Of a DNA stretch of 64,000 bases, positions 62,674 through 64,000 are shown piece after piece. Source of the stretch: Cyrtodaria siliqua (lineage: Eukaryota > Mollusca > Bivalvia > Adapedonta > Hiatellidae); contig JAWPHD010005557.1 of NCBI GenBank assembly GCA_037043455.1, forward strand, positions 1 to 64,000, read 5' to 3'. Under the pieces are notes generated by a model, which saw nothing but the letters and a program-made list of their open reading frames with translations, made no database searches and was not told the origin of the DNA. Every line of letters starts with the position of its first letter. Position 1 is the first letter of the stretch. A program made the translations under genes and the position numbers.

Positions 62674-63448
62674 AACACTGGACTGACGTTGGATTTTGGT
62701 TGACAATGGAAGTTTTCTAGACGTCAGAAATCCGACGTTGGGTCAACGTCAGAAACATGACATTGGTCAAACGTCAATAATCTGACATTGGACTGACGTT
62801 GGATTTAGGTTGAAAATGGAAGTTTTCTCGACGTCGGAAATCAGTCAGACCAACGTCAACACTCTTGACATTGGACTGACGTTGGATTTTGGTTGAAAAT
62901 GGAAGTTTTTAGAGGTCAGAAATCTGACGATGAACCAACACAGGTCATAATTATGTTTGTGTTTAGTTTTATAGTTAAACTACAGGCAAACACAATTAAA
63001 TCGTCAAATTTGTAGTCTCTCTACCACATATGTGTGCCAAGAAGGGACACAACATAATGACTGTATGGACTTCACAATGATTTAGGTTATATTAGAAATT
63101 ATATGAACCGTTAAGTATCCTACTTAATTATAATACATGCCAGCAAGAGATTAATACTTAAAACAGTGCATTAGTAAATCAAAACATATAGAGAAAAACA
63201 TATGTACCAATATATTACCTTGCTTTACACATTAAAAATACGTAAATTAACATTATACATTATCTCCCTTTACATGGCCTCTCACATAAACATGCATGCC
63301 AACATCAGAACGACGTCATACTCCAACGTTGTTCTGACGTCTTAAATCAGACGTTGTACCAACGTTGGATTTAGGTCGCCGACGTTGCGACCAACATCCA
63401 ACATATATCCAACGTTGATCCAACCTCGTGTGTTTGCTGGGATATCTT

Positions 63449-64000
63449 AGACGTAGTTTAAGTTGCAAAATTAACAGCTGTTGGTATCCCAGGAAATCTC
63501 TTAACATGGTACAAAAGCTATCTAACCTATAGAAAACAACGCGTTGTCCTACCAGGTGCCCAATCTGATTGAAATAACATTAAAGCCGGTGTTCCCCAAG
63601 GCTGCATTTTTGGACCAATTTTATTCCTGCTATACATTAATGATATTGTTATAGACATCAGTTCAAATATCCATCTTTTTGCAGACGATACAGGTTTGTT
63701 TATTGTTGCAGATACTCCGATATCTGCTGCGATTACACTGAATTCCGATCTCTTAACAATATCAAACTGGGCAGATGGATGGCTTGTCAAATTTAATCCA
63801 CCCAAAACTAAATATTTTCTTACAAGCACATCGAATATATCCAATCAATGGCTTGGCAGAGGATCAAAATTATGCTGAAACTTAAGTACAAACTATATAG
63901 AGTGTCCTTAGAAACTATGGATACGTCCTTCATAAGACCTATTTTAAAATACGTAGATATTCTAATCGATAACTGCACACAATATGAAAAATATGAGTTG
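63449..64000 (+). pseudogene. Non-LTR retrotransposon reverse transcriptase fragment (dead)
   Basis: The + strand reads VGIPGNLLTWYKSYLTYRKQ, a TGA stop, then AGVPQGCIFGPILFLLYINDI, HLFADDTGLF and WLVKFNPPKTK. These are the RT palm blocks of Jockey/CR1-like LINEs, with the FADD catalytic motif intact. After residue block 'SNISNQ' the frame shifts and part of the thumb is missing; the text resumes as WQRIKIMLKLKYKL and DTSFIRPILKYVDILIDNCT, the usual C-terminal segment. Two stops (TAA near 63456, TGA near 63573), a frameshift and a deletion make it inactive. It continues past the window end. Confidence 0.85.

Larger units (their letters stand above)
56729..63441. mobile_element. 6.7-kb element with CCCAG ends filled with GACGTT satellite
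   Basis: The left end reads CCCAGTGGGCAAATGACGTTG; the right end, inverted, reads CCCAGCAAACACACGAGGTTG. Both are directly followed by AACGTT/GACGTT-type repeats. Outside each end is AT, a possible 2-bp duplication. Inside lie a 110-bp satellite (57516-60494, continuing at 62674-62930), two nested insertions (about 56876-57515 and 60501-62673) and a unique stretch at about 62945-63290. No transposase is present. The boundary call rests on the matched ends. Confidence 0.62.

Overview
The window looks like nuclear DNA of a eukaryote, most likely a bivalve mollusc. There is no bacterial-style gene packing. The one convincing gene is split by introns of up to about 11 kb. tRNA-headed SINEs, fold-back elements and minisatellites are abundant, and their styles match repeats I know from bivalve genomes (tRNA-like SINE heads, GTCCGTCCGTC-flanked repeats, 'caaagggcaataactc' repeats). 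The species cannot be fixed from sequence alone. By eye, roughly a third of the window is tandem repeat.

The gene lies on the minus strand between about 48.6 kb and 23.9 kb. Exon A (48597-48222) holds the start codon, with an in-frame stop upstream in the same exon. Exon B (36824-36525) follows. After B there are two homologous alternative 3' exon pairs: C1+D1 (35152-35040, 33488-33102) and C2+D2 (25069-24957, 24232-23861). All junctions have AG/GT sites and matching phases. The predicted proteins have 366 or 361 residues: an acidic disordered N-terminal half, a coiled-coil C-terminal half, and a CaaX-type C-terminus (CLIM or CDIM). I do not recognise the family. Its introns hold much of the repeat content.

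Layout: 0-6.3 kb is repeat remnants and a TAC/TGC trinucleotide array. At 6.3-8.1 kb a SINE with a 13-bp target duplication is interrupted by a 1.34-kb fold-back element with its own perfect 8-bp duplication. At 8.5-10.1 kb is a 35-bp minisatellite. At 13.3-17.1 kb is a 3.9-kb AT-rich satellite built from 11-bp and 8-bp words. At 17.3-21.4 kb are a retroposon, a TTAA-flanked MITE, two inverted-repeat elements and a hairpin minisatellite. At 23.0-23.6 kb is an array derived from a SINE tRNA head. At 23.9-48.6 kb is the gene, with intronic arrays, a transposon carrying repeated AAGGTCAAGGTCA motifs, SINE-derived 40-bp minisatellites, a 1063-bp tandem duplication and a 433-bp near-perfect palindrome. 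At 49.9-52.7 kb are dispersed repeats and a 52-bp satellite. At 54.9-55.2 kb is a second, 5'-truncated retroposon copy. At 56.7-63.4 kb a large element with CCCAG ends is filled with a 110-bp GACGTT satellite and carries two nested insertions. At 63.45-64.0 kb is a dead LINE reverse-transcriptase fragment.

Apart from the split gene, no functional protein gene is supported. Most long open frames are stop-free repeat arrays.
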